A stretch of 64,000 nucleotides of DNA, taken from NCBI RefSeq assembly GCF_018599185.1, contig NZ_JAHFVL010000003.1, positions 1 to 64,000 on the forward strand, read 5' to 3'. Shown piece by piece: positions 46,243 to 54,580 of the stretch. Position 1 is the first letter of the stretch. Each line of letters starts with the position of its first letter. A program made the position numbers and the translations under genes. The notes beneath the pieces were generated by a model. The model ran no database searches, had not been told where the DNA came from, and saw nothing but the letters and a program-made list of their open reading frames with translations. The stretch is from Rhodanobacter sp. LX-99. GTDB lineage: Bacteria > Pseudomonadota > Gammaproteobacteria > Xanthomonadales > Rhodanobacteraceae.

Positions 46243-46711
46243 GGCCGCTCCCATCGCCCGCCCGGCACAGCCGGCGGACATCGAGCAAGGCCACGAAGCC
46301 GCCTTGCCAGGCCAGCACGCCGCTGACCGGGTCGTCGTCGCGGCTGGCCCGTCCCGGCGGCGGCGGCGCGATGTCGATACCGTCGCTGCACAGCAGTTCG
46401 CCGACCGCGTCCACCAGCAGGCCGACCCGCTGGCCGGCGTGCGACAGCATCACCACGCGCACCGTGGCCGGATTCGCCGCCGGCAGCGCCGGCAGGCCCA
46501 GCCGGCAGCGGCCGTCCATCACCGGCACGATGCGCCCGCGCAGATGCCGCACGCCCAGCAGGTCGGGGGCGGCGCCCGGCACCGGCGTCAGGTCGCCATC
46601 GCGGATGACTTCGCTGACGTCGTCCAGCGGCGCCGCATACAGCTGCGTCCCGATACGGAACGACAGCCAGTGCCGGGTACGCGCTTCGGGCGCAGAGGCG
46701 GCGGCATTCAT
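46232..46711 (-). CDS. cheW: Chemotaxis protein CheW (second)
   Basis: A 159-residue CheW (WLSFRIGTQLYAAPLDDVSEVI; LLGVRHLRGRIVPVMDG). It belongs to the flagellar chemotaxis locus, ending the series cheY-cheZ-cheA-motCD-cheW-DUF2802. Confidence 0.88.
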   Translation of the reverse strand: MNAAASAPEARTRHWLSFRIGTQLYAAPLDDVSEVIRDGDLTPVPGAAPDLLGVRHLRGRIVPVMDGRCRLGLPALPAANPATVRVVMLSHAGQRVGLLVDAVGELLCSDGIDIAPPPPGRASRDDDPVSGVLAWQGGFVALLDVRRLCRAGDGSGHVA

Positions 46712-46748
46712 GCGTCTACTCCATGGTCGGTGGCTGCGGTCATCGGTT

Positions 46749-47771
46749 TCATTTGCTCGAATTGGTCCGGTGAGCCGGTCCGCCGGCGACGACGTCGGGC
46801 AGTGCGGGACTTTCGGCGCCACTCGCTACCCGGGCCGGCGTGCCGTTGCTGCCACTGCTGACGCGCACCGTGGGCATCATCTCGACGATCGGTGCCGGCG
46901 CGGTCGCGAGCCCGGCCACCTCGTCGACGTGCTCGGGCGTGACGTGGTCGCGCGGCACGGCCGGGCGATCGCTCATCACCACCACCAGCACGCGCCGGTT
47001 CTGGTTGCGGCCTTCCACGGTGGCGTTGTCGGCGACCGGGCGCATTTCGCCCCAGCCGATGATGCCGAGGCGCGCGGGAGCGATCCCGGTCATGGAAAAC
47101 AGGCGCGCCACGCTGGCCGCCCGCGCCGCCGACAGTTCCCAGTTCGACGGATACAGCGCGTTGCTGATCGGCACATCGTCGGTGAAACCCTCCACCCGCA
47201 ACGGGTTGCCGAACCGGGCCAGGATCGCCGCCAGGTCGCGCAGCACCGCATTGGCCGGCTCCGACAGCTGCGCCACGCCGCTGGGGAACAGGATGTCGGT
47301 GCGGATCTCGATCTCCAGCCAGTCGGGCTTGTGCCGCACCACCACCAGCTTGCGGTCGATCAGCGGCTGCAGCGCCTTGCGCACCTGGTCCTCGATGCGC
47401 CCCAGGTTTTCCTGCTGTTGCTTCGACTGGTGGCCCGCCTCGCGTCCGCTGCCGCCGCTCGCCGGCACCGGATGCGGCGGGATCGGCACCGCGATCGGCA
47501 CGATCGACGAACCCGACTGGCCGGCCGGCGCGGCGATCGCCGGCGCGATGTTGTGCGGCCGGATGCGGGTCGGCGGCAGTGGCGCGATCGCGTGGCTGGA
47601 ACCGTTGAACGCCTCGATCAGCGACTCGGACATCACCCGGAACTTGCCTTCGTTGACCACCGACACCGCATACATCACCACGAAGAACGCGAGCAGCAAG
47701 GTCATCAGGTCGGCGTAGGGGATCGCCCAGGCCTCGTGATTGACGTGTTCCTCGTGTCTGCGCCTTCTCAT
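46749..47771 (-). CDS. motD: Flagellar stator protein MotD (MotB family)
   Basis: A 340-residue MotB-type protein. The short cytoplasmic start (RRRRHEEHVNHEAW) is followed by one membrane helix with the proton-channel Asp21 (PYADLMTLLLAFFVVMYAV), a linker, and an OmpA-like peptidoglycan-binding domain (about 150-270; SNWELSAARAASVARLF). The C-terminal tail (about 70 residues) is Pro/Ala-rich. It partners the MotC protein; they overlap by four bases. Confidence 0.92.
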   Translation of the reverse strand: MRRRRHEEHVNHEAWAIPYADLMTLLLAFFVVMYAVSVVNEGKFRVMSESLIEAFNGSSHAIAPLPPTRIRPHNIAPAIAAPAGQSGSSIVPIAVPIPPHPVPASGGSGREAGHQSKQQQENLGRIEDQVRKALQPLIDRKLVVVRHKPDWLEIEIRTDILFPSGVAQLSEPANAVLRDLAAILARFGNPLRVEGFTDDVPISNALYPSNWELSAARAASVARLFSMTGIAPARLGIIGWGEMRPVADNATVEGRNQNRRVLVVVMSDRPAVPRDHVTPEHVDEVAGLATAPAPIVEMMPTVRVSSGSNGTPARVASGAESPALPDVVAGGPAHRTNSSK

Positions 47772-48508
47772 GCCACGTAACCTTGCAGGCGCGCCTCGAT
47801 CTGCCGCGGGTTGTCGCCCTGTGCGATCGACACCAGGCCCTCGATCAGGATCTCGCGCATCTGCGTCTGCTTGTGGATCAGGCCCTTCAGCCGCGCCGCC
47901 ATCGGCAGCATGAACAGGTTGGCCAGCGCCACGCCGTAGATGGTGGCCACGAAGGCCGCGGCGATGCCATGGCCGAGCTTGCTCGGGTCGGCCAGGTTCT
48001 GCATCACCGCCATCAACCCCATCACGGCACCGATGATGCCCAGCGTGGGCGAGTAGATGCCGGCCATCTCGTATACCTTGGCCGCCGCCAGATCGATCGA
48101 CTCGCGGGTTTCCAGGTCCACCTCCAGCACGCTGCGGATCGCTTCCGGCTCGCCGCCGTCGACCAGCAGCTGCAGCCCCTTGCTGACGAACGGGTCGGGC
48201 TCCGCCTCGATCTGCGGCTCCAGCCCGAGCAGGCCCTGCCGGCGCGATATCTCGCTCCAGCCGACGATCCGGCTGATCAAGTCGCCCGGCCTGTGCTGGG
48301 GCGGCCGGTAGACCATCGAGAGCATCTTGAACGCATGCTTGAGCACCTTGCCCTGGGTCTGCACCAGCAGGGCCGCGGCCGTGCCGGCAAAGACGATCAC
48401 GAACGCCGCCGCATTCCACAGCGCACCGACGGTGGATCCCTTCAGAACGGTGCCGACGATGATGACCAGGAAGGCCAGAATGGTGCCGATGATGCTTACC
48501 AGATCCAT
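47768..48508 (-). CDS. motC: Flagellar stator protein MotC (MotA family)
   Basis: A 246-residue MotA-type protein with four membrane helices and the conserved proline/glycine loop (GIYSPTLGIIGAVMGLMAVM). It is proton-driven by the MotD partner. In P. aeruginosa the MotCD stator supports swarming; the same locus position supports naming it motC. Confidence 0.9.
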   Translation of the reverse strand: MDLVSIIGTILAFLVIIVGTVLKGSTVGALWNAAAFVIVFAGTAAALLVQTQGKVLKHAFKMLSMVYRPPQHRPGDLISRIVGWSEISRRQGLLGLEPQIEAEPDPFVSKGLQLLVDGGEPEAIRSVLEVDLETRESIDLAAAKVYEMAGIYSPTLGIIGAVMGLMAVMQNLADPSKLGHGIAAAFVATIYGVALANLFMLPMAARLKGLIHKQTQMREILIEGLVSIAQGDNPRQIEARLQGYVA

Positions 48509-48513
48509 GGCGG

Positions 48514-50388
48514 TCAGCCGGCCGGTTGCAGCGAAGCGGAAAGTTGCCCGGCATCGCTGGCCAGGCCGGCCAGGTCCATCACCAGCGCCAGCCGGCCATC
48601 GCCGGTGACGGTGGCCCCGGCAATGCCCGGCACGCCGTCGAACAGGGGGCCGAGCGGCTTGACGATGACGTCCTCGCGACCGAGCACCTCATGCACCAGG
48701 CAGCCCAGCCGCTGGTGGCCGATGTGCAGCACCGCCACGTGCCGGCCCGCGGCCGCCACCGCTCCGGCCCAGCCGACCAGGTTGACCAGCGGCAGGGCGC
48801 GGCCGCGATGCCTGGCGACCAGGCGGCCGTCCAGCAGGCAATCCTGGCCGTCGTCGAGTTCGAACACCTCCTCCACGTTGCCCATCGGCAGCGCGAGCAG
48901 GCGCGTGTCCACGCGCACCATCAAGACGCGCAGCACCGCCAGGGTCAGCGGCACGGTCAGTTCCAGTTCGCTGCCGTGACCCAGGCTCGAATGCACCTGC
49001 AAAGTGCCGCCGAGCTCGGTCACGCGCGTCTTCACCACGTCCATGCCGACGCCACGGCCGGAGATGTCGGAGACTGCGGCGGCCGTGCTGAAGCCGGGAC
49101 GGAAGATCAACTCGTAGCATTCGCCTTCGCTCAGCCGCGAGGCCTGCACGGCGTCGATCACCCCCTTCTCCACCGCCTTGCGGCGCAGGATGTCGGGGTC
49201 CATGCCGCGGCCGTCGTCGTGCACCGCGATCACGATGCGTTCGCCGCGCTGGCTGGCCGACAGGCATACCCGGCCCTTGCGCGGCTTGCCGGCAAGTGCG
49301 CGCTCGTCCGGCATTTCCACGCCGTGATCGAGTGCGTTGCGCAGCAGGTGGATCAGCGGATCGGCCAGCGCCTCGACCAGGCTGCGATCGAGGTCGGTGC
49401 CCTCGCCTTCCAGCACCAGCTCCACTTCCTTGCCGAGCTGGCGCGCCAGGTCGCGCACGATCCGCGGGAAGCGCTGGAACAGCCGGCCCACCGGCTGCAT
49501 GCGCATGCCCATGACGGCGGTCTGCAGTTCGTCGGTGACCCGGTCCAGCTCGCTGGCCGCGGCGACCAGGGCCTCGCTGCCGTTGCGCGCGGCCAAGCTG
49601 AGCAGCCGGTTGCGCACCAGCACCAGCTCGCCGGCATGGTTGACCAGCACGTCCAGGCGTGCGGTATCGACCCGCACGGTGTTCTCCGCCGGCGCCGCAT
49701 GATGCGTCGCTGCGGCCGCAGCAGGTTTCGCTGCGGCCGTTTCGGCCACCGCCGCCGGCGCCACCGTGGCTGCCGCGGCCGGCTGCCCGGCCTTGCCGTG
49801 CAAGGCGTCCAGCAGCGCCTCGAATTCGTCGTCGTCGATCGTCGCGGACGTGGCCGGCACGGCCGGCAACGCCGCCGGCGTGACGGTGCCCGGAGCGGCG
49901 CTGCCGTACATGCTGTCCAGCAGGGCCTCGAATTCGCTGTCGTCGATCGCGCCGCCATCCGCCGACGGCGCCGGGGCGGCCACCGGCACGACGACCGGGG
50001 CCGGCCGGGTTCCCGGCAACAGCGATTCCAGCAGCGCCGCCGGCGGCACGCCCAGCGGCGCCCCGGCGCCCACCGCCGCCATCATGTCGTTGAGCAGGTC
50101 GAGCGCCTCGAGCAACGCGTCCATGTGGATGGCGCCGAGCACCACGTTGCCGTTGCGGGCTTCGTTGAGCAGATCCTCGGCGTGGTGGCACAGCACCACC
50201 ATCGGTTCGAGCGCCAGGAACCCGGCGCCGCCCTTGACGGTGTGGAAGGCGCGGAACACCGCATTCAGCAGTTCGCCGTCACCCGGCGCCGCTTCCAGCC
50301 CGACCAGCTGCTCGCCCAGGCGCTGCAGCAGTTCACCCGCCTCGACCAGGAAATCCTGGCGCAGCTCGCTGTCGAATTCCGCGTTCAC
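48514..50388 (-). CDS. cheA: Chemotaxis histidine kinase CheA (flagellar locus)
   Basis: A 624-residue CheA. Hpt with His49 (RAFHTVKGGAGF); a P2-less Ala/Pro-rich linker carrying two similar motifs, IDDSEFEALLDSMYG (148-162) and IDDDEFEALLDALHG (184-198); dimerisation/HATPase with N-box LLRNALDHGVEMP and DISGRGVGMDVVKTRV; and a C-terminal CheW-like domain (about 490-620). The GTG start at 50388 is 14 bases after the cheZ stop. It serves the flagellum-adjacent CheY and CheZ. Confidence 0.93.
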   Translation of the reverse strand: MNAEFDSELRQDFLVEAGELLQRLGEQLVGLEAAPGDGELLNAVFRAFHTVKGGAGFLALEPMVVLCHHAEDLLNEARNGNVVLGAIHMDALLEALDLLNDMMAAVGAGAPLGVPPAALLESLLPGTRPAPVVVPVAAPAPSADGGAIDDSEFEALLDSMYGSAAPGTVTPAALPAVPATSATIDDDEFEALLDALHGKAGQPAAAATVAPAAVAETAAAKPAAAAATHHAAPAENTVRVDTARLDVLVNHAGELVLVRNRLLSLAARNGSEALVAAASELDRVTDELQTAVMGMRMQPVGRLFQRFPRIVRDLARQLGKEVELVLEGEGTDLDRSLVEALADPLIHLLRNALDHGVEMPDERALAGKPRKGRVCLSASQRGERIVIAVHDDGRGMDPDILRRKAVEKGVIDAVQASRLSEGECYELIFRPGFSTAAAVSDISGRGVGMDVVKTRVTELGGTLQVHSSLGHGSELELTVPLTLAVLRVLMVRVDTRLLALPMGNVEEVFELDDGQDCLLDGRLVARHRGRALPLVNLVGWAGAVAAAGRHVAVLHIGHQRLGCLVHEVLGREDVIVKPLGPLFDGVPGIAGATVTGDGRLALVMDLAGLASDAGQLSASLQPAG

Positions 50389-50401
50389 GACCGGCGACTC
50401 G

Positions 50402-51043
50402 TCAAAACCCGAATTCGCTGAGCAGGCGGTCGGCATCTTCCTGGCTGGACACCTTGACCGCGCTGGCCGGCGCCTCGCTGCCGGCCAGCGCGCCGGTCAG
50501 GCGCACCAGCTCCAGCAGCGACGATTCGACCGTGCCGATGAAGCTGGCGACCTTCTTGATGCGCTGTCCGGTCAGGTCCTGCCACGACTGCGCCAGCACC
50601 ATGTCGGCGAGGCCGTCGCGGCAGCTGCCGGCGAACGCCACGGCCTCGCGCGCCAGCACGGCGGCGGCATCGTTGCCGTTCGTCCACTCGAGCACCTGGC
50701 CAGCGTTGCGCGTCAGCGATTCGGCCTGGGGCCGCATGCGCTCGGCGAAGTCGAGGCTGCGGTGCGCCGCCTGCGCGCTCATCTCCAGCGCGTCCTGCAG
50801 GTGCTGGCGCGCGTCGGCCACGATGCCGGGCACGCCTTCCTGGGTCAGTTCGCCGCCGAGCCGGCGCACCGCGTCGTGCAGGTCGCGGGCCAGCTGGCCG
50901 AGCGCGCGGAACAGGCGCTGCTCGCGCTGGCGCACCATCACGTCCAGCGCCTGCTCGAACGCCGGGCCGTCGGGGCTGTTCAGCAGGTCGCGCAGTTCGG
51001 GCGGCAGCGTCTCGTCGATGGCGAGGGGGGAAGAGAGGTTCAT
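50402..51043 (-). CDS. cheZ: Protein phosphatase CheZ
   Basis: A 213-residue CheZ with the long helical hairpin and catalytic glutamine region [18 protein letters not shown]. The C-terminal CheY-binding helix is [12 protein letters not shown], equivalent to the E. coli DDLLDSLGF tail. It removes phosphate from CheY-P. It overlaps cheY by four bases. Confidence 0.93.
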   Translation of the reverse strand: MNLSSPLAIDETLPPELRDLLNSPDGPAFEQALDVMVRQREQRLFRALGQLARDLHDAVRRLGGELTQEGVPGIVADARQHLQDALEMSAQAAHRSLDFAERMRPQAESLTRNAGQVLEWTNGNDAAAVLAREAVAFAGSCRDGLADMVLAQSWQDLTGQRIKKVASFIGTVESSLLELVRLTGALAGSEAPASAVKVSSQEDADRLLSEFGF

Positions 51044-51435
51044 GCGCTGACTCCGCTGGCGGCGATCCGTTCGAAGATCTTGGTGAGCTTTTCCTTGAGG
51101 GTGACCGCGGTGAACGGCTTGACGATGTAGCCGTTCACGCCGGCCTGCGCGGCGGCGATGATCTGGTCGCGGTTGTTCTCTGCGGTGACCATCAGCACCG
51201 GCAGGCCTTTCAGCGACTCCTCCGCGCGGATCGCGCGCAGCAGGTCGATGCCGGTCATGTTGGGCATGTTCCAGTCGGTCACCACCAGGTCGAACGGCTG
51301 GCTGCGCAGCAATACCAGCGCGTTCTCGCCGTCGTCGGCCTCCTGGATCAGCGGGTTGCTGAAACCCAGCTCGACCAGCAGGTTGCGGACGATCCGCCGC
51401 ATGGTGGAAAAGTCGTCCACCACCAGGATTTTCAT
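51040..51435 (-). CDS. cheY: Chemotaxis response regulator CheY (flagellar locus)
   Basis: A 131-residue receiver domain: Asp7/Asp8, phosphorylation site Asp54 ([13 protein letters not shown]), T-loop MVTAEN, and lysine in YIVKPF. The DWNMP motif is that of motor-binding CheY proteins. The ATG at 51435 is chosen; a TTG twelve bases earlier is possible. Confidence 0.94.
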   Translation of the reverse strand: MKILVVDDFSTMRRIVRNLLVELGFSNPLIQEADDGENALVLLRSQPFDLVVTDWNMPNMTGIDLLRAIRAEESLKGLPVLMVTAENNRDQIIAAAQAGVNGYIVKPFTAVTLKEKLTKIFERIAASGVSA

Positions 51436-51509
51436 GTTCTTGTCCAAACGCTTTCTCCACGTGCGGTACAGGCCGAGGTCCGGCCGCGGGGATTTGAGGG
51501 GTTACTGGA

Positions 51510-52238
51510 TCAACTGCGCCAGCCGGTGAGTCTCGCGCGCAGCCGGATGACCGCCTGTCCATGGATCTGGCAGACGCGCGACTCGCTCACGCCGAGCACG
51601 GCACCGATCTCCTTGAGGTTCAACTCCTGCTCGTAGTACAGCGACATCACCAACTGCTCGCGCTCGGGCAGGCCGCCGATCGCCTCGGCCAGCGCCTCGC
51701 GCATGCCGTCGCGCTCGATGTTTTCCGATGGCCCCAGGCTGCCTTCGTCGACCACGTCGAGCACCGTGCTTTCCTCGCCGTCGTCCGACGCGGTAAGGCT
51801 GAGCAGGCGCACGCAGGCCGCGTCGGCGAGTACCTGGTGGTACTCCTCCGCGCTGATGCCAAGCCGCCGCATGACTTCGGCGTCGTCGGCCTCGGCGCCG
51901 GTCTCGGTCTCGATCTGGCGGATCACCTCGGCCACTTCGCGGGTCTTGCGGTGCACCGAACGCGGGGTCCAGTCGGTGCGGCGCAATTCGTCCAGCATGG
52001 CGCCACGGATGCGGATGCCCGCATACGTCTCGAAGCTGGCCCCGCGATCGAGGGCGAAGTGGCGTGCCGCCTCCAGCAAACCGATCATTCCTGCCTGGAT
52101 CAGGTCGCCCACGTCGACGCTGGCCGGCAATCGCCCCATCAGGTGATAGGCGATCCGCCGGACCAGCGGCGCGTGCCGACGTACCAGTTCGTCGGCACTT
52201 TCGCGGGAAAGTTGCAGATATTCCGAAGCCACGCTCAT
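51510..52238 (-). CDS. fliA: Flagellar sigma factor sigma-28 (FliA)
   Basis: A 242-residue sigma-28. Regions 2 (DVGDLIQAGMIGLLEAARHF), 3 (RIRGAMLDELRRTDWTPRSV) and 4 (QELNLKEIGAVLGVSESRVCQIHGQ) are present. It directs late flagellar, chemotaxis and probably secreted-protein genes; four candidate FliA promoters are found in this window. The ATG overlaps the flhG stop by four bases. Confidence 0.95.
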   Translation of the reverse strand: MSVASEYLQLSRESADELVRRHAPLVRRIAYHLMGRLPASVDVGDLIQAGMIGLLEAARHFALDRGASFETYAGIRIRGAMLDELRRTDWTPRSVHRKTREVAEVIRQIETETGAEADDAEVMRRLGISAEEYHQVLADAACVRLLSLTASDDGEESTVLDVVDEGSLGPSENIERDGMREALAEAIGGLPEREQLVMSLYYEQELNLKEIGAVLGVSESRVCQIHGQAVIRLRARLTGWRS

Positions 52239-53188
52239 CTCGGCACCCCACCCACCGGTGTTGCCCGGCCACCAAAAAAAGCAATCCGGTCGAGACCCGC
52301 GCGGTCGGGTTCCACCCACTTATCGACCGCACCGGCCAAATTCTTGAATGCCAGCGCGGAATGACTGGACGGCCACAGGTCGACCACCGCGCACTGCCGG
52401 CGGATGGCCTGGCGCAGGCGCTCGTCATGCGGCACCCAGCCGCCCAATTCGATCACCACGTCGAGGAAACGGTCGCTGACCCGCGCCAGCTTCTGGTGCA
52501 GCGCCCGTGCATCGCCCTCGTTGCGCACCATGTTGGCGACCATGCGGATGCGCCGCACGCCGAAATCGCGGCTGAGCACCTTGGTCAGGCCGTAGGCATC
52601 GGTCAGCGACGCCGGTTCGTCGCACACCACAACGATCACCTCGGCGGCGGCCGCGGCGAACATCGTCACGTTGTCCGAGAGGCCGGCGGCGGTATCCACC
52701 AGCAGGTATTCGGGCGGCTGCGCCAGTTCGTCGAACGCGCGGATGATCGCGGCGTGTTCGCCGTTGTCGAGTTGCGCCAGCCGGCGCGCGCCGGAACCGG
52801 CCGGCACCACCCGCAGGCCGCGCGGCGCGGGCAGCATCAGCTCCTCCAGCGTGCACTCGCCGTCGAGCAGGTGACCGACGTGGCGCGACGGCGTGAGACC
52901 CAGCATCACGTCGACGTTGGCCAGGCCCATGTCGGCGTCCAGCAGCACCACGTCATGTCCGGCGACCGACAGCGCCATGCCCAGGTTCACCGCCACCGTG
53001 CTCTTGCCGACGCCGCCCTTGCCGCCGGCCACGGCGATGGTGCGGCAATGCCGGCGCGCGGCGGGCGCGACGGCCAGCAGGCTGCTGGCCTGGTGGGCGG
53101 ACGGCACGTCCGCCGCGGGCCGGCTGCTCATGGCCGACAACATCTGCTTCAGTCCGGAAGCCTGGTCCATTGCCAATACTCCACTCAT
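52235..53188 (-). CDS. flhG: Flagellar number regulator FlhG (FleN), MinD-like ATPase
   Basis: A 317-residue deviant Walker A ATPase (AVAGGKGGVGKSTVAVNLGM; DADMGLANVDVMLGL). The N-terminal extension has the helix DQASGLKQML needed to activate FlhF GTPase activity in related proteins. It controls flagellar number and position. The first ATG is coupled to flhF by an ATGA overlap. Confidence 0.92.
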   Translation of the reverse strand: MSGVLAMDQASGLKQMLSAMSSRPAADVPSAHQASSLLAVAPAARRHCRTIAVAGGKGGVGKSTVAVNLGMALSVAGHDVVLLDADMGLANVDVMLGLTPSRHVGHLLDGECTLEELMLPAPRGLRVVPAGSGARRLAQLDNGEHAAIIRAFDELAQPPEYLLVDTAAGLSDNVTMFAAAAAEVIVVVCDEPASLTDAYGLTKVLSRDFGVRRIRMVANMVRNEGDARALHQKLARVSDRFLDVVIELGGWVPHDERLRQAIRRQCAVVDLWPSSHSALAFKNLAGAVDKWVEPDRAGLDRIAFFGGRATPVGGVPR

Positions 53189-54453
53189 GCGCTGGCCACC
53201 GCGAAGCCGAAGCGCTCGGCCATCAGGCCGTCGTCGGGCATCTGTGTCTTCAGCGACTGCGCGGCGCGGCATACCAGCACGCGCGCATCCGCCGTGGCGA
53301 TGTCTTCGGGCACGCGCTGGCCGTCGGTGGTGTAGTCCAGCGGCAGCCGGTGGCGGATCAGCACCGACAGCGCGCCGCCCAGCGCCGGGGCTTCGTCCAG
53401 CTTGGTCAGGATGCAGGCGTGCGGCTTCAGCGGCAGGTATGCGCGCACCGCTTCGTCCAGCGCCTGCGACTGCGCGTTCGCCGCCAATACCAGGCAGGCG
53501 CGCAGGCCGCTGGCATCGGCAAGGATTTCCAGTTGCTGGGTGAGCCGCGGATCGCTGCCTGCGACGCCGGCGGTATCGATCAGCACGGTATGGCTGCCGC
53601 GCAGCATCTCCAGCACCTTGCGCAGGCTTGCCGCGTCGTAGGCCGGATAGACCCGCGCGCCGAGCAGCCGGCCGTAATGTTCCAGCTGCGCGGCGGCGCC
53701 GATGCGGTAGTGATCGGTGCTGACCAGCGCCACCTTCTCGGCGCCATGGCGCATGACCGCGCGGGCCGCCAGCTTGGCGATGGTGGTGGTCTTGCCCACG
53801 CCGGTCGGCCCCACCAGCGCGATGACCCCGCTGTCGTCGCCGCACAGGTCGCGGCCGCTCACCGTCAGGCTGCGGCTGAGCATGCCCAGCGGCAGGTAGC
53901 GCGCCTGCTCGGCGCTGATCTGGTCGGGCAGCTCGGCCACCAGCGCCCGCGCCACGTCGGCTTCAATGCCCAGCCGCGTCATCTCGCGCAGCACCCGCGC
54001 GCGCAGCGGCTGGCGCCGCTCCATGTCGTTCCAGGCCAGGCTGGACAGCTGCATTTCCAGCATCTCTCGCAGGCTGCCCAGCTCGCTGCGCATCTGCGCG
54101 GTGTCCTGTGCGGCCTGCTCCACCAGCGGGCGCATCGCCGGCATGTCGTTCGCCGGGGACAACGGCGGCGGCACGGCCACGGCGACGGGCGGGCGCGCCA
54201 GCAGCGCGGCAGGCGGCGTCTCCGCGACGCGCGGTTTCGATGCCGCCTCCGCCTCGGCAGGCGCCGCCGCGAGCGGTGCGCCGTGCCGGGCCGCCTCGCG
54301 CACCAGCGACTCGTCGTAGTCGATCGCGGCAACCACCTCGATGCCCTCATCCAGCCGGCGCGTGGACAGGATCACCGCTTCCGGCCCCTGCTCCTCGCGC
54401 ACCTCGCGCATCGCCTGGCGCATGTCCGGCGCCACGAAACGTTTGATCTTCAT
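53185..54453 (-). CDS. flhF: Flagellar biosynthesis GTPase FlhF (SRP family)
   Basis: A 422-residue protein: basic N-terminal B domain (MKIKRFVAPDMRQAMREV), a Pro/Ala-rich stretch, and an NG GTPase domain with GPTGVGKTTTIAKLAA, DTAGVAGSD and ILTKLDE motifs. It places the flagellum at the pole. The upstream 127 bp contains heptamer repeats rather than an evident promoter. Confidence 0.93.
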   Translation of the reverse strand: MKIKRFVAPDMRQAMREVREEQGPEAVILSTRRLDEGIEVVAAIDYDESLVREAARHGAPLAAAPAEAEAASKPRVAETPPAALLARPPVAVAVPPPLSPANDMPAMRPLVEQAAQDTAQMRSELGSLREMLEMQLSSLAWNDMERRQPLRARVLREMTRLGIEADVARALVAELPDQISAEQARYLPLGMLSRSLTVSGRDLCGDDSGVIALVGPTGVGKTTTIAKLAARAVMRHGAEKVALVSTDHYRIGAAAQLEHYGRLLGARVYPAYDAASLRKVLEMLRGSHTVLIDTAGVAGSDPRLTQQLEILADASGLRACLVLAANAQSQALDEAVRAYLPLKPHACILTKLDEAPALGGALSVLIRHRLPLDYTTDGQRVPEDIATADARVLVCRAAQSLKTQMPDDGLMAERFGFAVASA

Positions 54454-54472
54454 GTGTGCTCGCTCCGCGAGC

Positions 54473-54567
54473 GGGATTCGGGATTCGGGATTCGGGATTC
54501 GTCAAAAGCCGGAGCGCCGCAAGCTCGCCGCGTCGTCTGCTCTTCCGAATCCCGAATCCCGAATCCC
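54473..54567. repeat. Inverted clusters of GGGATTC heptamer repeats between flhA and flhF
   Basis: Four perfect GGGATTC copies (54473-54500) are followed, after about 46 bases, by three perfect GAATCCC copies (54547-54567). The two clusters are complementary and could form a stem of over 20 bp. The loop contains no obvious gene. Only 127 bp separate flhF and flhA here. A third cluster of the same unit lies inside fliO. Confidence 0.9.
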
Positions 54568-54580
54568 GTCATCCCGGCTC

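Noticed and set aside
54473..54567. CRISPR-like repeats
   Set aside because: The unit is a 7-bp tandem with no spacers of constant length, and no cas genes are nearby.
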